64,000 bases of DNA from assembly GCA_937928575.1 (NCBI GenBank), contig CALFWW010000121.1:17647-81646 (forward strand), given 5' to 3'. Position 1 is the stretch's first letter; each line of letters starts with the position of its first letter. This DNA comes from an uncultured Saprospiraceae bacterium (lineage in GTDB: Bacteria > Bacteroidota > Bacteroidia > Chitinophagales > Saprospiraceae). The notes below the pieces were generated by a model. It made no database searches. It worked only from the letters and a program-made list of their open reading frames with translations, and was not told the origin of the DNA. Positions 51,886 through 60,066 of the stretch are shown in pieces. Made by a program: the position numbers and the translations under genes.

Positions 51886-53751
51886 TTATCTTCCTACATG
51901 AATTAATAATACAGAAATATCAGCTGGCGAGACACCACTGATTCTACTAGCTTGGCCAATGGTGCGAGGCTTTATTTTTGTCAGTTTCTCAACTGCCTCA
52001 GCGGATAAGGAGCTCAAACCAGTGTATTGCATATCCTCTTTAAGGATAATTTTTTCTAACCGATTCATCTTTTCAACCATTTCCTGTTCCTTCTGAATAT
52101 AGCCTTCATACTTCATTTTAATTTCTGCCTGCTCAATTTTCTCTTGGTTAAATTGATTCAAAAATGATCTAACCTCAGGCATCGCTTCTGCCAATCCATC
52201 AATATACACATGTGGTCTTACCAAAATTTTATGCAACTTCATTTTCTGATTTACTTTGGCAGAACCTAGACTTTCCAAATATCCATTCACTTGATCTGGT
52301 GTGATGCTTACTGTCCTAAAGTAATCTTCAATTTTTTTACCATCACTTATTTTTTCTGCAACACGGTTCATACGTGCTTCCATATTTTTCATCCCAAGGT
52401 TTTCAGCAAGTGGCGATAAACGCAAATCTGCATTGTCTTGACGTAATAGAATGCGGTATTCTGCGCGTGATGTAAACATGCGATAGGGCTCGTCCGTACC
52501 TTTATTGACAAGATCATCAATGAGTACACCTATATATGCTTCCGAACGACTGAGTACAAATGGATCTTGCTCTGTGATTTTTAAGTGTGCGTTTATCCCA
52601 GCCATCATTCCTTGACATGCTGCTTCTTCATATCCAGTGGTTCCATTTATTTGTCCCGCGAAAAATAGATTCGAAACTAACTTCGTTTCCAATGAAATCT
52701 TCAATTGAGTGGGTGGAAAATAATCATATTCAATCGCATAACCAGGTCTGAACATTTTGACATTTTCAAAACCAGGAATCAAACGCATCGCATTGTACTG
52801 CACATCTTCTGGGAGTGAAGAAGAAAAACCATTGACATAAATTTCACAAGTATCCCATCCTTCTGGTTCCACAAAAAGTTGATGTCTGTCTTTATCTGCA
52901 AATCGATTGATCTTATCTTCAATAGAAGGACAATATCTAGGTCCGATTCCCTGAATTCTTCCATTGAACATCGGAGACCGATCAAACCCTGTCTTCAATT
53001 TTTCATGAACATCTAAATTCGTGTACGCAATGTGACAAGGGCTTTGCTTTTCTAAAGTAGGGGTATCTGTGTAGGAAAATTTTCCGGCATGATCATCACC
53101 AGGCTGTTCCTCCATTTTGGAATAATCCAATGTACGACCATCAACACGAGGAGGGGTACCAGTCTTCATTCGACCAGATTCAAAACCTAGTTGAACTAAT
53201 TGTTCTGTAATTCCCTTTGCAGCTTTTTCTCCTGCTCTTCCTCCACCAAACTGTTTTTCTCCAATATGGATAATACCATTCAAAAATGTACCATTGGTCA
53301 GTACAACCGCTTTACTTTTTATCTCAAGACCCATTCCTGTTTGTACCCCAATCGCTCTTCCATCTTTAACTACAATTCCCGTAATCATTTCTTGCCAAAA
53401 ATCAACGTTCTCATTAGCTTCCAACATATTTCTCCATTTTCTGGCAAACAACATTCGATCACTTTGTGCACGTGGACTCCACATCGCCGGACCTTTCGAT
53501 TTATTTAACATCCGAAATTGAATCATCGTATGATCCGTAACAATTCCAGAGTAACCACCCAATGCATCGACTTCTCTTACGATCTGACCTTTTGCGACGC
53601 CACCCATCGCTGGATTGCATGACATCTGTGCAATTGTATTCATATTCATGGTGGCCAATAGTACTTTGCTACCCATATTAGCAGCAGCAACAGCAGCTTC
53701 ACATCCGGCATGTCCGGCACCTACAACTATAACATCATATTCTGGAAACAT
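51886..53751 (-). CDS. mnmG: tRNA uridine-5-carboxymethylaminomethyl modification enzyme MnmG
   Basis: 621 residues, full length. The FAD loop is 'VIVVGAGHAGCEAAVAAANMG', cut in reading, with 'NPAMGGVAKGQIVREVDALGG' in part and 'GTFLNGIIHIGEKQFGGGRAGE' in part following. The C-terminal domain has 'EAACQGMMAGINAHL', 'SRAEYRILLRQDNADLRL' and 'ASRISGVSPADISVLLIH'. With MnmE it installs cmnm5 or similar groups at the wobble uridine. It is convergent with the M48-like lipoprotein gene. Confidence 0.96.
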   Translation of the reverse strand: MFPEYDVIVVGAGHAGCEAAVAAANMGSKVLLATMNMNTIAQMSCNPAMGGVAKGQIVREVDALGGYSGIVTDHTMIQFRMLNKSKGPAMWSPRAQSDRMLFARKWRNMLEANENVDFWQEMITGIVVKDGRAIGVQTGMGLEIKSKAVVLTNGTFLNGIIHIGEKQFGGGRAGEKAAKGITEQLVQLGFESGRMKTGTPPRVDGRTLDYSKMEEQPGDDHAGKFSYTDTPTLEKQSPCHIAYTNLDVHEKLKTGFDRSPMFNGRIQGIGPRYCPSIEDKINRFADKDRHQLFVEPEGWDTCEIYVNGFSSSLPEDVQYNAMRLIPGFENVKMFRPGYAIEYDYFPPTQLKISLETKLVSNLFFAGQINGTTGYEEAACQGMMAGINAHLKITEQDPFVLSRSEAYIGVLIDDLVNKGTDEPYRMFTSRAEYRILLRQDNADLRLSPLAENLGMKNMEARMNRVAEKISDGKKIEDYFRTVSITPDQVNGYLESLGSAKVNQKMKLHKILVRPHVYIDGLAEAMPEVRSFLNQFNQEKIEQAEIKMKYEGYIQKEQEMVEKMNRLEKIILKEDMQYTGLSSLSAEAVEKLTKIKPRTIGQASRISGVSPADISVLLIHVGR

Positions 53752-53805
53752 CTTGAAAAATTTTATCGAAGTTGAATGTGTAAAATTACGAAATATTGGG
53801 GATAG

Positions 53806-54070
53806 ACTTGTTAGACCGCTTCGCTTTAAGACTAAAGACCGCCTTCGGCTTTAAGACCGCTAACGCTTTAAGACTGCTTCTTGTGAAATTTGGACAATCT
53901 CAATTTTATTTGAACCTACTAGAAAGTGAAGGTTGAATGAAAATGAAGAGTTTGCCCCAAACTAGAAGCAGTCTTAAAGCCGAAGGCGGTCTTAAAGCGA
54001 AGCGGTCTTAAAATGAGCATCAGCGAATGGTCTTAATTAAATTGAACGCAATTTAATAGTCTAAGACTAA
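53806..54070 (+). repeat. Dispersed modular palindromic repeat, copy B
   Basis: Homologous to copy A at 24660-24903 in opposite orientation. The left arm (53811-53881) and right arm (53965-54012) are complementary. Each arm consists of units joining TTTAAGAC with variable mirrored GC words: CGCTTCGC, CGCCTTCGGC and CGCTAACGC. The left arm has one extra 17-base unit, so arms gain or lose whole units. The centre holds ATTTTATTTGAACCTA and GTGAAGGTTGAAT. It fills most of the gap between mnmG and the next gene and encodes nothing. Confidence 0.78.
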
Positions 54071-54139
54071 CACGCATAGTAAAATAAGTAATGTGATATT
54101 TTCGTATTTTTATCGTCTCAAGACAAACAACAATTTGAA

Positions 54140-55582
54140 ATGCAAAAAGATTCAAATACAACCCGCCAAAAAGCATTAGAAACGGAACAAAAAGCGCTCG
54201 AGATTAATCTGAATGATAAAATCTATGGGACCTTTTCTGAAATCGGTGCAGGACAGGAAGTAGCTCGTTATTTTTTTCAGGTAGGAGCAGCAGCAGGAAC
54301 CATTGCAAAAACGATGTCGGCCTATGACAAGGTTTATTCCGATAAAATTTATGGAGTAGAAGCAAGTGGCAGATATGTCTGTCAACCACGACTATATAAA
54401 ATGCTTGACCATGAATATGAGTTGATGGAAAGCAGACTAAAAAATGAAAGACCCGACACCAATTTTTTCGTTTTTGCAGATACCGTATCCGCTATTAATT
54501 TCACTAAAACCATCAAAGGAAATGGATGGCTAGGATTGCGATTTCAATTGACACCACAAGGTGAGACCAACGACATTGTTATTCACGCAAAGATGAAAGA
54601 CAATGATAATAAACTGCAACAACAAGCTATTGGAATTCTTGGTGTCAATTTACTTTACGGTGCTTATCACTACAAAGATGATGCAGAAGTTTTTATTCAA
54701 TCTTTGATGGATAATTTACGTGGAAGGATTGAGATTGATATGATCCAAATGAAAGGACCTCAATTTAAGTCTTTGGATAATCGATGGTTGAGCTTGATGT
54801 TGGTCAAGCATGGTCTTTCACAAGTCGCAATGTTTGGACCTAACAAACAAAATATACACGCATCTGAATTTTTATATAAAAAGCATGTCTTAGTTGTTCG
54901 TGGAAGTTTCCGACCCGTAACTTTGGTCAATCGAGACATGTTGAAAGTAGGATATGAACAATTTTTAAAAGATCCGGAAGTAGATCCTAAAAGATCATTT
55001 ATGTTGGCTGAAATCACCTTAGATAATTTATATAAAGGGGGTGATCTAGACGAGAAAGATTTTCTGGATAGAGCTGATTTACTTTGTGCGATGGGGCACA
55101 CGGTAGTTGTCAGTGATTGTGAAGAACATCAAAAACTCATCAAATATTTGGCGGACTATAAAGTTCAGAACATAGGAATGGTTATCGGCGTTCAAAACAT
55201 GTTGGAGGTTATCAATAAAAAGTATAACCAAAACATGGAAGGTCGATTATTGGCGGCCTTTGGAGAATTATTCCATAAGAATGTGAAGCTGTATGCTTAT
55301 CCTGCAAAATTGGAAGGAAGCGGAGAATTATTAACTTGCCAAAATCTACCAATTCCAGAAGGGATTAAATTCCTATTCCAACATTTGATGGAAAATGGAC
55401 AAGTAGTAGATATCCAAGGATTCAATCCTAACAACCTTCATATTTTTTCTTCTGAAGTTTTAGAAATGATAAAAGAAAATACTGACGGATGGGAAAATTT
55501 AGTTCCACCAAAAATTGCAGAAATGATAAAAGAGAAGTGCTTATTTGGTTACCCTTTTAAACAAAAAGAATTTGAATATTAA
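54140..55582 (+). CDS. Conserved cytoplasmic protein of unknown function
   Basis: 480 residues without signal peptide or membrane segment. A well conserved N-terminal part has 'YGTFSEIGAGQEVARYFFQVGAAAGTIAKTMSAYD' in parts, 'YDKVYSDKIYG' and 'RYVCQPRLYKMLDHEYELM'. Later regions have 'FFVFADTVSA', 'GWLGLRFQLTP' and 'HTVVVSDCEEHQKLI'. I recall this as a conserved family of several phyla without an established function, so no role is given. The gene overlaps the start of the downstream carboxypeptidase gene, so the two are translationally coupled. Confidence 0.65.
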   Translation: MQKDSNTTRQKALETEQKALEINLNDKIYGTFSEIGAGQEVARYFFQVGAAAGTIAKTMSAYDKVYSDKIYGVEASGRYVCQPRLYKMLDHEYELMESRLKNERPDTNFFVFADTVSAINFTKTIKGNGWLGLRFQLTPQGETNDIVIHAKMKDNDNKLQQQAIGILGVNLLYGAYHYKDDAEVFIQSLMDNLRGRIEIDMIQMKGPQFKSLDNRWLSLMLVKHGLSQVAMFGPNKQNIHASEFLYKKHVLVVRGSFRPVTLVNRDMLKVGYEQFLKDPEVDPKRSFMLAEITLDNLYKGGDLDEKDFLDRADLLCAMGHTVVVSDCEEHQKLIKYLADYKVQNIGMVIGVQNMLEVINKKYNQNMEGRLLAAFGELFHKNVKLYAYPAKLEGSGELLTCQNLPIPEGIKFLFQHLMENGQVVDIQGFNPNNLHIFSSEVLEMIKENTDGWENLVPPKIAEMIKEKCLFGYPFKQKEFEY

Positions 55583-56405
55583 TTTTAAAGTTGTTTCCAT
55601 TTATTTTCTTGTTGGTTTGTTTTTATTTGGTTGTGAAACATCCACCAATAATAATGAATCAACAATTGAACAACAAAATGGATTAGCTGTTCCAACCAAT
55701 ACAACGACACCAATGAAAAATCAGAAGGAAGTAGACAATACAGTTTCTATCGAAAGATTGATGGGAAAAGTAGATGCGAATCATGCTGACGATTTGGTAA
55801 GAGTTGATAAAAATTTGACGACAAAGGCAAAGTTATTTGTTCACAAAGATACGTACGAAGCTTTCAAGAGAATGCACGCAGCAGCTAAAGAGGATGACGT
55901 ACATTTCAAAATAGTATCGGGTTTTAGGTCCTACAAAGATCAGAAATCAATTTGGGAAGCAAAATGGAATGGTGCTCGAAAAGTAGAAGGAAAAGATCTG
56001 TCCAAGACAATAAAATCACCAAAAGAAAGAGCTTTGAAAATTTTGGAGTATAGCTCAATGCCTGGAACTTCCCGTCATCATTGGGGCACCGATATCGACC
56101 TCAATAATTTAGAGAATAGTTACTTCGAATCAGGAAGAGGTTTGAAAGAATATGAATGGCTGATTGCGAATGCTCCTAAGTTTGGATTTTGTCAAACCTA
56201 CACTTCAAAAGTAAATTCGGATAGAACAGGATACGAAGAAGAGAAGTGGCACTGGAGTTATTTACCCATTGCAAAGCCTTGGACAGAACAATATGATTTG
56301 AGAATTCAAGATTCAGATATAGCTGGTTTTGCTGGTGCTGAATCTGCTGTTGATATTCAAATAAAGGAAAAATATATTTTGGGCATCCATCAGAGTTGCT
56401 TATAA
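55572..56405 (+). CDS. M15B D-alanyl-D-alanine carboxypeptidase lipoprotein (VanY type)
   Basis: About 277 residues from a TTG at 55572; a TTG at 55545 gives nine more residues but a poorer signal peptide. Either start overlaps the preceding gene. The lipobox is 'LFLFGCET'. The catalytic domain has 'FKIVSGFRSYKDQKSIW', zinc ligands in 'TSRHHWGTDIDLNNL' (His and Asp) and 'EEKWHWSYLP' with the catalytic Glu and third His. It should trim D-Ala from peptidoglycan stem peptides in the periplasm. It may form an operon with the thioredoxin-fold gene downstream. Confidence 0.88.
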   Translation: MNINFKVVSIYFLVGLFLFGCETSTNNNESTIEQQNGLAVPTNTTTPMKNQKEVDNTVSIERLMGKVDANHADDLVRVDKNLTTKAKLFVHKDTYEAFKRMHAAAKEDDVHFKIVSGFRSYKDQKSIWEAKWNGARKVEGKDLSKTIKSPKERALKILEYSSMPGTSRHHWGTDIDLNNLENSYFESGRGLKEYEWLIANAPKFGFCQTYTSKVNSDRTGYEEEKWHWSYLPIAKPWTEQYDLRIQDSDIAGFAGAESAVDIQIKEKYILGIHQSCL

Positions 56406-56429
56406 ATCATCTACCTTCAATTTAAAAAA

Positions 56430-56981
56430 ATGGCACTTAAAGAATCGAACATGGTTCCAATCGGAACAATCGCACCCAATTTTCATATCAGAGATGTTGT
56501 CAGCGATCGCTATTATAGTCTGGATGATTTGAAGTCGGATAAAGCGACAGTGATTATGTTTATTTGCAATCATTGTCCGTATGTCATACATGTGAATCCT
56601 GAATTGGTACGTATGGCCAATGACTACAAAAGTAAAGGAGTATCTTTCATTGCTGTTTCTTCCAACAATGTAGAAACGCATCCGGAAGATTCACCTGATA
56701 AAATGGCGATTGTTGCAAAAGTATTGCGATATCCATTTCCATACTTGTACGACAAACATCAAGAAATGGCGAAAGCTTATGATGCGGCTTGTACGCCCGA
56801 CTTCTATGTTTTTGACGGAGAAATGAAGTTGACTTATCGTGGCCGTTTGGACAAATCAAGACCAGGAAATAGTATCCGACTATCTGGAGAAGATTTGCGA
56901 AATGCGATTGATATGACTTTGGAAGGGAAAGCTATTGAAGAACAGGTGCCTAGTGCGGGTTGTGGGATTAAGTGGAAGTAG
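56430..56981 (+). CDS. Thioredoxin-fold protein of the AhpC/TSA-like group
   Basis: 183 residues, no signal peptide. 'GTIAPNFHIRDVVSDRYYSLDDL' in part is a peroxiredoxin/TlpA-type opening, and the active site is 'FICNHCPYV' with a CxxC pair. 'VSFIAVSSNNVETHPEDS' and 'ACTPDFYVFDGEMKLTYRGRLD' in parts give the rest of the fold, and a Cys lies near the C-terminus ('SAGCGIKWK'). It is probably a cytoplasmic thiol reductase or peroxidase. It begins 24 bases after the carboxypeptidase gene. Confidence 0.85.
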   Translation: MALKESNMVPIGTIAPNFHIRDVVSDRYYSLDDLKSDKATVIMFICNHCPYVIHVNPELVRMANDYKSKGVSFIAVSSNNVETHPEDSPDKMAIVAKVLRYPFPYLYDKHQEMAKAYDAACTPDFYVFDGEMKLTYRGRLDKSRPGNSIRLSGEDLRNAIDMTLEGKAIEEQVPSAGCGIKWK

Positions 56982-57193
56982 GGTTGGTCTCCTCTAGTAT
57001 TTCGATTAAAAAATCTTCAATTGAAACTATGTCTATTTTTGGAAATGAAATCTCTTTTAAAATATTGAAGTGTTTATCATTTGTAACAATGTATTTTACC
57101 CTTCCAGCAATTGCACAATCAACGAATAAGCTCGTATTTGAAGAGTTTTAAAAACTCTAGCTGTAAGTTTGTTAAATTATGTTCCTTGCTCAT
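56968..57193 (-). pseudogene. Decayed toxin-antitoxin locus: antitoxin start joined to PIN toxin end
   Basis: On the minus strand an ATG at 57193 begins 'MSKEHNLTNLQLEFLKLFKYEL', shown in part, which is the usual start of small antitoxins next to PIN toxins in Bacteroidota. It stops at 57119. In another frame, 57147-56968 encodes the C-terminal part of a PIN-domain toxin: 'LFVDCAIAGRVKYIVTNDKHF' in part, then 'FNILKEISFPKIDIVSIEDF'. A deletion seems to have fused the two genes and removed the antitoxin end and the toxin catalytic start. The remnant overlaps the 3' end of the thioredoxin-fold gene. Confidence 0.7.
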
Positions 57194-57268
57194 GATTTTT
57201 AATTTAGTAACACCCCTTAAAAATTAAACGAAATTTCTGATAAAATCATTCAATGATGCTTAAGATTC

Positions 57269-58198
57269 TTACTTCAACTTAGAAATTATCTCCGGCAATT
57301 TCCGCAAAGCCGCCAACTCCCGATACTGCTGACGAAACTCTGTAGCAGGTGTCCCAAAATAAGTTTTACCACCTTCTAAAGATTTGGAAACACCAGATTT
57401 TGCAAGCACCGTTGCTCCTTTTCCAATTACAATGTTATGTGCCAATCCAACTTGTCCATACAAAGTCACGTCATCTTCTATGATTGTTTTTCCACCTACA
57501 CCTACATGTGCAGCGAGCAGACAATTTCTCCCAACCACCGCTCCATGCCCGATGTGAATTTGACCATCCAATTTTGTGCCTTCCCCAATAATGGTATCTC
57601 CAGAAACACCTTTTGAAATCGTACAAGAAGGACCAATGTCTACATGATCTTCGATGACAACTCTGCCACCTGATCTCCAACGTTCGCGATATGTTTCATG
57701 TTTTTTATAATAGAAGGCTTCTTGTCCAATTACGGTGTTTGGCATGATGGTGACATGATTTTTAATAACAGTATATTCTCTAATCACGACATTTGCTTGA
57801 ATGTGGCAATGCTCGCCGATTTCTACATTGTTACCGATTACAACATTGGGTTCAATGATTGTTGTAGGATGGATTTTTGCGGATTCATGAATGGCGGAAG
57901 ATAAAGGACGGAGTGGTCGATTTTCTTTGATGATTGAGTTGTACGCTTCAAATGGTTTTTCGCAAATCAAAATAGCTTTTCCATCCGGACATGCTGCTTC
58001 CTCATTTAGAATGATAATAGTTGCTGCGGATTGAATCGACTTATCAAAATATTTTTTCACATCAGAAAAAGTGATATCGCCTGGAGTTACTTTGTGAATT
58101 TCATTGATACCAGAAGCCATCAAAGTATCGTCACCTATAATGGTTGCACCAATTTTGCTCGCAATTTCTTTGACAGAGATAGGAGTTTGAAATTTCAT
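57269..58198 (-). CDS. lpxD: LpxD-like UDP-3-O-acylglucosamine N-acyltransferase
   Basis: 309 residues, about 30 shorter than the E. coli enzyme. An N-terminal uridine-binding domain ('GINEIHKVTPGDITFSD') is followed by left-handed beta-helix hexapeptide repeats ('IEPNVVIGNNVEIGEHCHI' in part). The catalytic His lies in 'IHIGHGAVVGRN', and 'GTPATEFRQQYRELAALRKLPE' in part is the C-terminal helix. LpxD adds the second acyl chain in lipid A synthesis. No lpx gene is adjacent. Bacteroidota often carry a second LpxD-like paralog, so this may be that copy rather than the main one. Confidence 0.82.
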   Translation of the reverse strand: MKFQTPISVKEIASKIGATIIGDDTLMASGINEIHKVTPGDITFSDVKKYFDKSIQSAATIIILNEEAACPDGKAILICEKPFEAYNSIIKENRPLRPLSSAIHESAKIHPTTIIEPNVVIGNNVEIGEHCHIQANVVIREYTVIKNHVTIMPNTVIGQEAFYYKKHETYRERWRSGGRVVIEDHVDIGPSCTISKGVSGDTIIGEGTKLDGQIHIGHGAVVGRNCLLAAHVGVGGKTIIEDDVTLYGQVGLAHNIVIGKGATVLAKSGVSKSLEGGKTYFGTPATEFRQQYRELAALRKLPEIISKLK

Positions 58199-58441
58199 TT
58201 ATGCTAATGTTTAAAAACTAGTAATACGTAAAGAATTAAGTTTCATTTGAGACGATATGCAAACGTTTTCAAATAATATAAATGACTGATATAGAATGAG
58301 TTTTGGCATGTGGTTTGACTTTTATGAAGTATCTCTCCAATTATTCCCTTCCCAATTTTCCTCCTACAAAACAACATCAGACTTTATAACGAACAATTTA
58401 CAAACTTAATAATAAGTCAAACTATGTTTTTAAGTAATACC

Positions 58442-59245
58442 ATGAAATCGACCATAACCTTACTTTTTTTGTGCACTTTATTTGTATTTACTTCTTGTCA
58501 AAAAGACGAGCCAGACCAGTTGGTTACGATAAGTAAAGATGAATACACGGAGGAGGAAATTAATACCATATCCATTAAATTATCTGAAGAATTTGCCAAT
58601 AATCCTGCTGAATTTCCAGTGGTGGAGGTGGCTTCACATAGTGCTGCTTATGGATACCTCAGCCAGCTCATGAACACGATGGTAAATACGCCACTAGTTC
58701 AAAATAGAACTAGCTTAAACTGGGATATTTACATGTTAAAAGATGACAATACCTTTAGTACTTTCGGTATGCCAAATGGAGATATCTATATATCTACAGG
58801 ATTGCTTAAAATGATTCAAAATGAAAGTCAATTTATCAGTCTGATTGCACATGAGATTTTTTATTTAGACAACAATTTGATCATGCCTCAATTAATAGAT
58901 GAATTTGGTGGTCGTGTTTTTGGAGATTTATTGTTAGATAAAAATGTAGGTCAGGCTGGTGAAATTGTGATGAGTATTAAATCGAGGTCTTATTCTGAAA
59001 GTGAAGTTGCAGAGGCAGATGATTTTGCAATCAATAATGTGTGTCCATTTGAATATGATGCTTTCGAATTGGAAAATTTGATTAAACATCTTGAAAATTA
59101 TGATGGTGTCATTGATTGGTTGGAAATGAGGAAAGGGCCGAGTGATCGACTACAAATTTTAAATATATCTTCCGCTTCTTGTGATGATGAAGAGCCAATG
59201 GAAGAATCAAGATATCAGATGTTTAAGGACAATCTGTTACCCTAG
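58442..59245 (+). CDS. M48-like lipoprotein with incomplete zinc motif
   Basis: 267 residues from the ATG at 58442, which gives a compact signal peptide; the upstream ATG at 58424 adds six residues. The lipobox is 'VFTSCQK'. The M48-like core has 'WDIYMLKDDNTFSTFGMPNGDIYISTGLLKM' in parts and the zinc helix 'LIAHEIFYLDN', where HExxH has become HEIFY (137-141). The third acidic ligand is kept in 'SEVAEADDFAINNV'. It is therefore closer to an active enzyme than its relative at 51024 but should still lack a normal zinc site. Role unknown. Confidence 0.65.
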   Translation: MKSTITLLFLCTLFVFTSCQKDEPDQLVTISKDEYTEEEINTISIKLSEEFANNPAEFPVVEVASHSAAYGYLSQLMNTMVNTPLVQNRTSLNWDIYMLKDDNTFSTFGMPNGDIYISTGLLKMIQNESQFISLIAHEIFYLDNNLIMPQLIDEFGGRVFGDLLLDKNVGQAGEIVMSIKSRSYSESEVAEADDFAINNVCPFEYDAFELENLIKHLENYDGVIDWLEMRKGPSDRLQILNISSASCDDEEPMEESRYQMFKDNLLP

Positions 59246-59286
59246 TCTAAAAGATTGGGGACCATAACCATGGAAATTTTAACCAA

Positions 59287-60054
59287 CTAGGAAAGCTTTG
59301 ATACGATATCAAGGCTTTTCTTTTTTGCTAAAACTGCAGCACCAATGATACCAGCATTATTTCTCATTTTAGCAGGTTCGACTGGTGTTTTAATGGTAAT
59401 CGTATGTGCATATTCATCGAATTTTTTACTGGTACCTCCACCCAAAATAATTAAGTCGGGTGAAAATAAATGTTCGATGTGAATTAGATATTCATTAAAA
59501 CGATGACCCCATTCTTCATAGGTCATGCCTAATTTTTTACGAGTTGATCCTGCACAATATTTTTCAGCAATAGAATCTTTGAATTTCAAATGACCAAACT
59601 CCGTATTAGGAATTAATTGGCCATCCATAAAAAGCGCCGATCCGAGTCCGGTTCCTATGGTAATAATCATGACCAATCCATCTTCCCCTTTACCTCTTCC
59701 AAAACTCATTTCCGCCATTCCAGCTACATCTGCATCATTACAAATGACCATTTCGCAACCAGTAATTTTTGAAAATGTTTTGTTGACGTTTGTTCCAATC
59801 CAAGATTTATCAATGTTGGCAGCCGAATAAGAAACGCCATTTTTAATGATAGATGGGAAGCCACATCCGATGATACCTTTGTACTTGAAGTGGTCCACAA
59901 TCTCTGCAATCACGGGCGCCATATTAGCAGGAGTTGCAGGACTTGGGGTTAGAATTTTAAATCTATCCGAAACCATTTCACCTTTTTCGACATCTACGAG
60001 ACCACCTTTCATACCAGTAGCACCGACATCTATACCTAACACCAAGTCCTGCAT
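59287..60054 (-). CDS. ppgK: Polyphosphate glucokinase, ROK family
   Basis: 255 residues. The phosphate loop 'LGIDVGATGMKGGLVD', 'GCGFPSIIKNGVSYSAANID' in part, the catalytic 'VICNDADVAGMAEMSFGRG' and 'ITIGTGLGSALFMDG' are those of PPGK. The enzyme phosphorylates glucose with polyphosphate or ATP. It is the last gene of a leftward group (61997 to 59287) with gaps of 20, 9 and 12 bases, so it is likely co-transcribed with two cyclophilin genes and a small protein gene. Confidence 0.92.
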   Translation of the reverse strand: MQDLVLGIDVGATGMKGGLVDVEKGEMVSDRFKILTPSPATPANMAPVIAEIVDHFKYKGIIGCGFPSIIKNGVSYSAANIDKSWIGTNVNKTFSKITGCEMVICNDADVAGMAEMSFGRGKGEDGLVMIITIGTGLGSALFMDGQLIPNTEFGHLKFKDSIAEKYCAGSTRKKLGMTYEEWGHRFNEYLIHIEHLFSPDLIILGGGTSKKFDEYAHTITIKTPVEPAKMRNNAGIIGAAVLAKKKSLDIVSKLS

Positions 60055-60066
60055 TTTGCTTTATTT

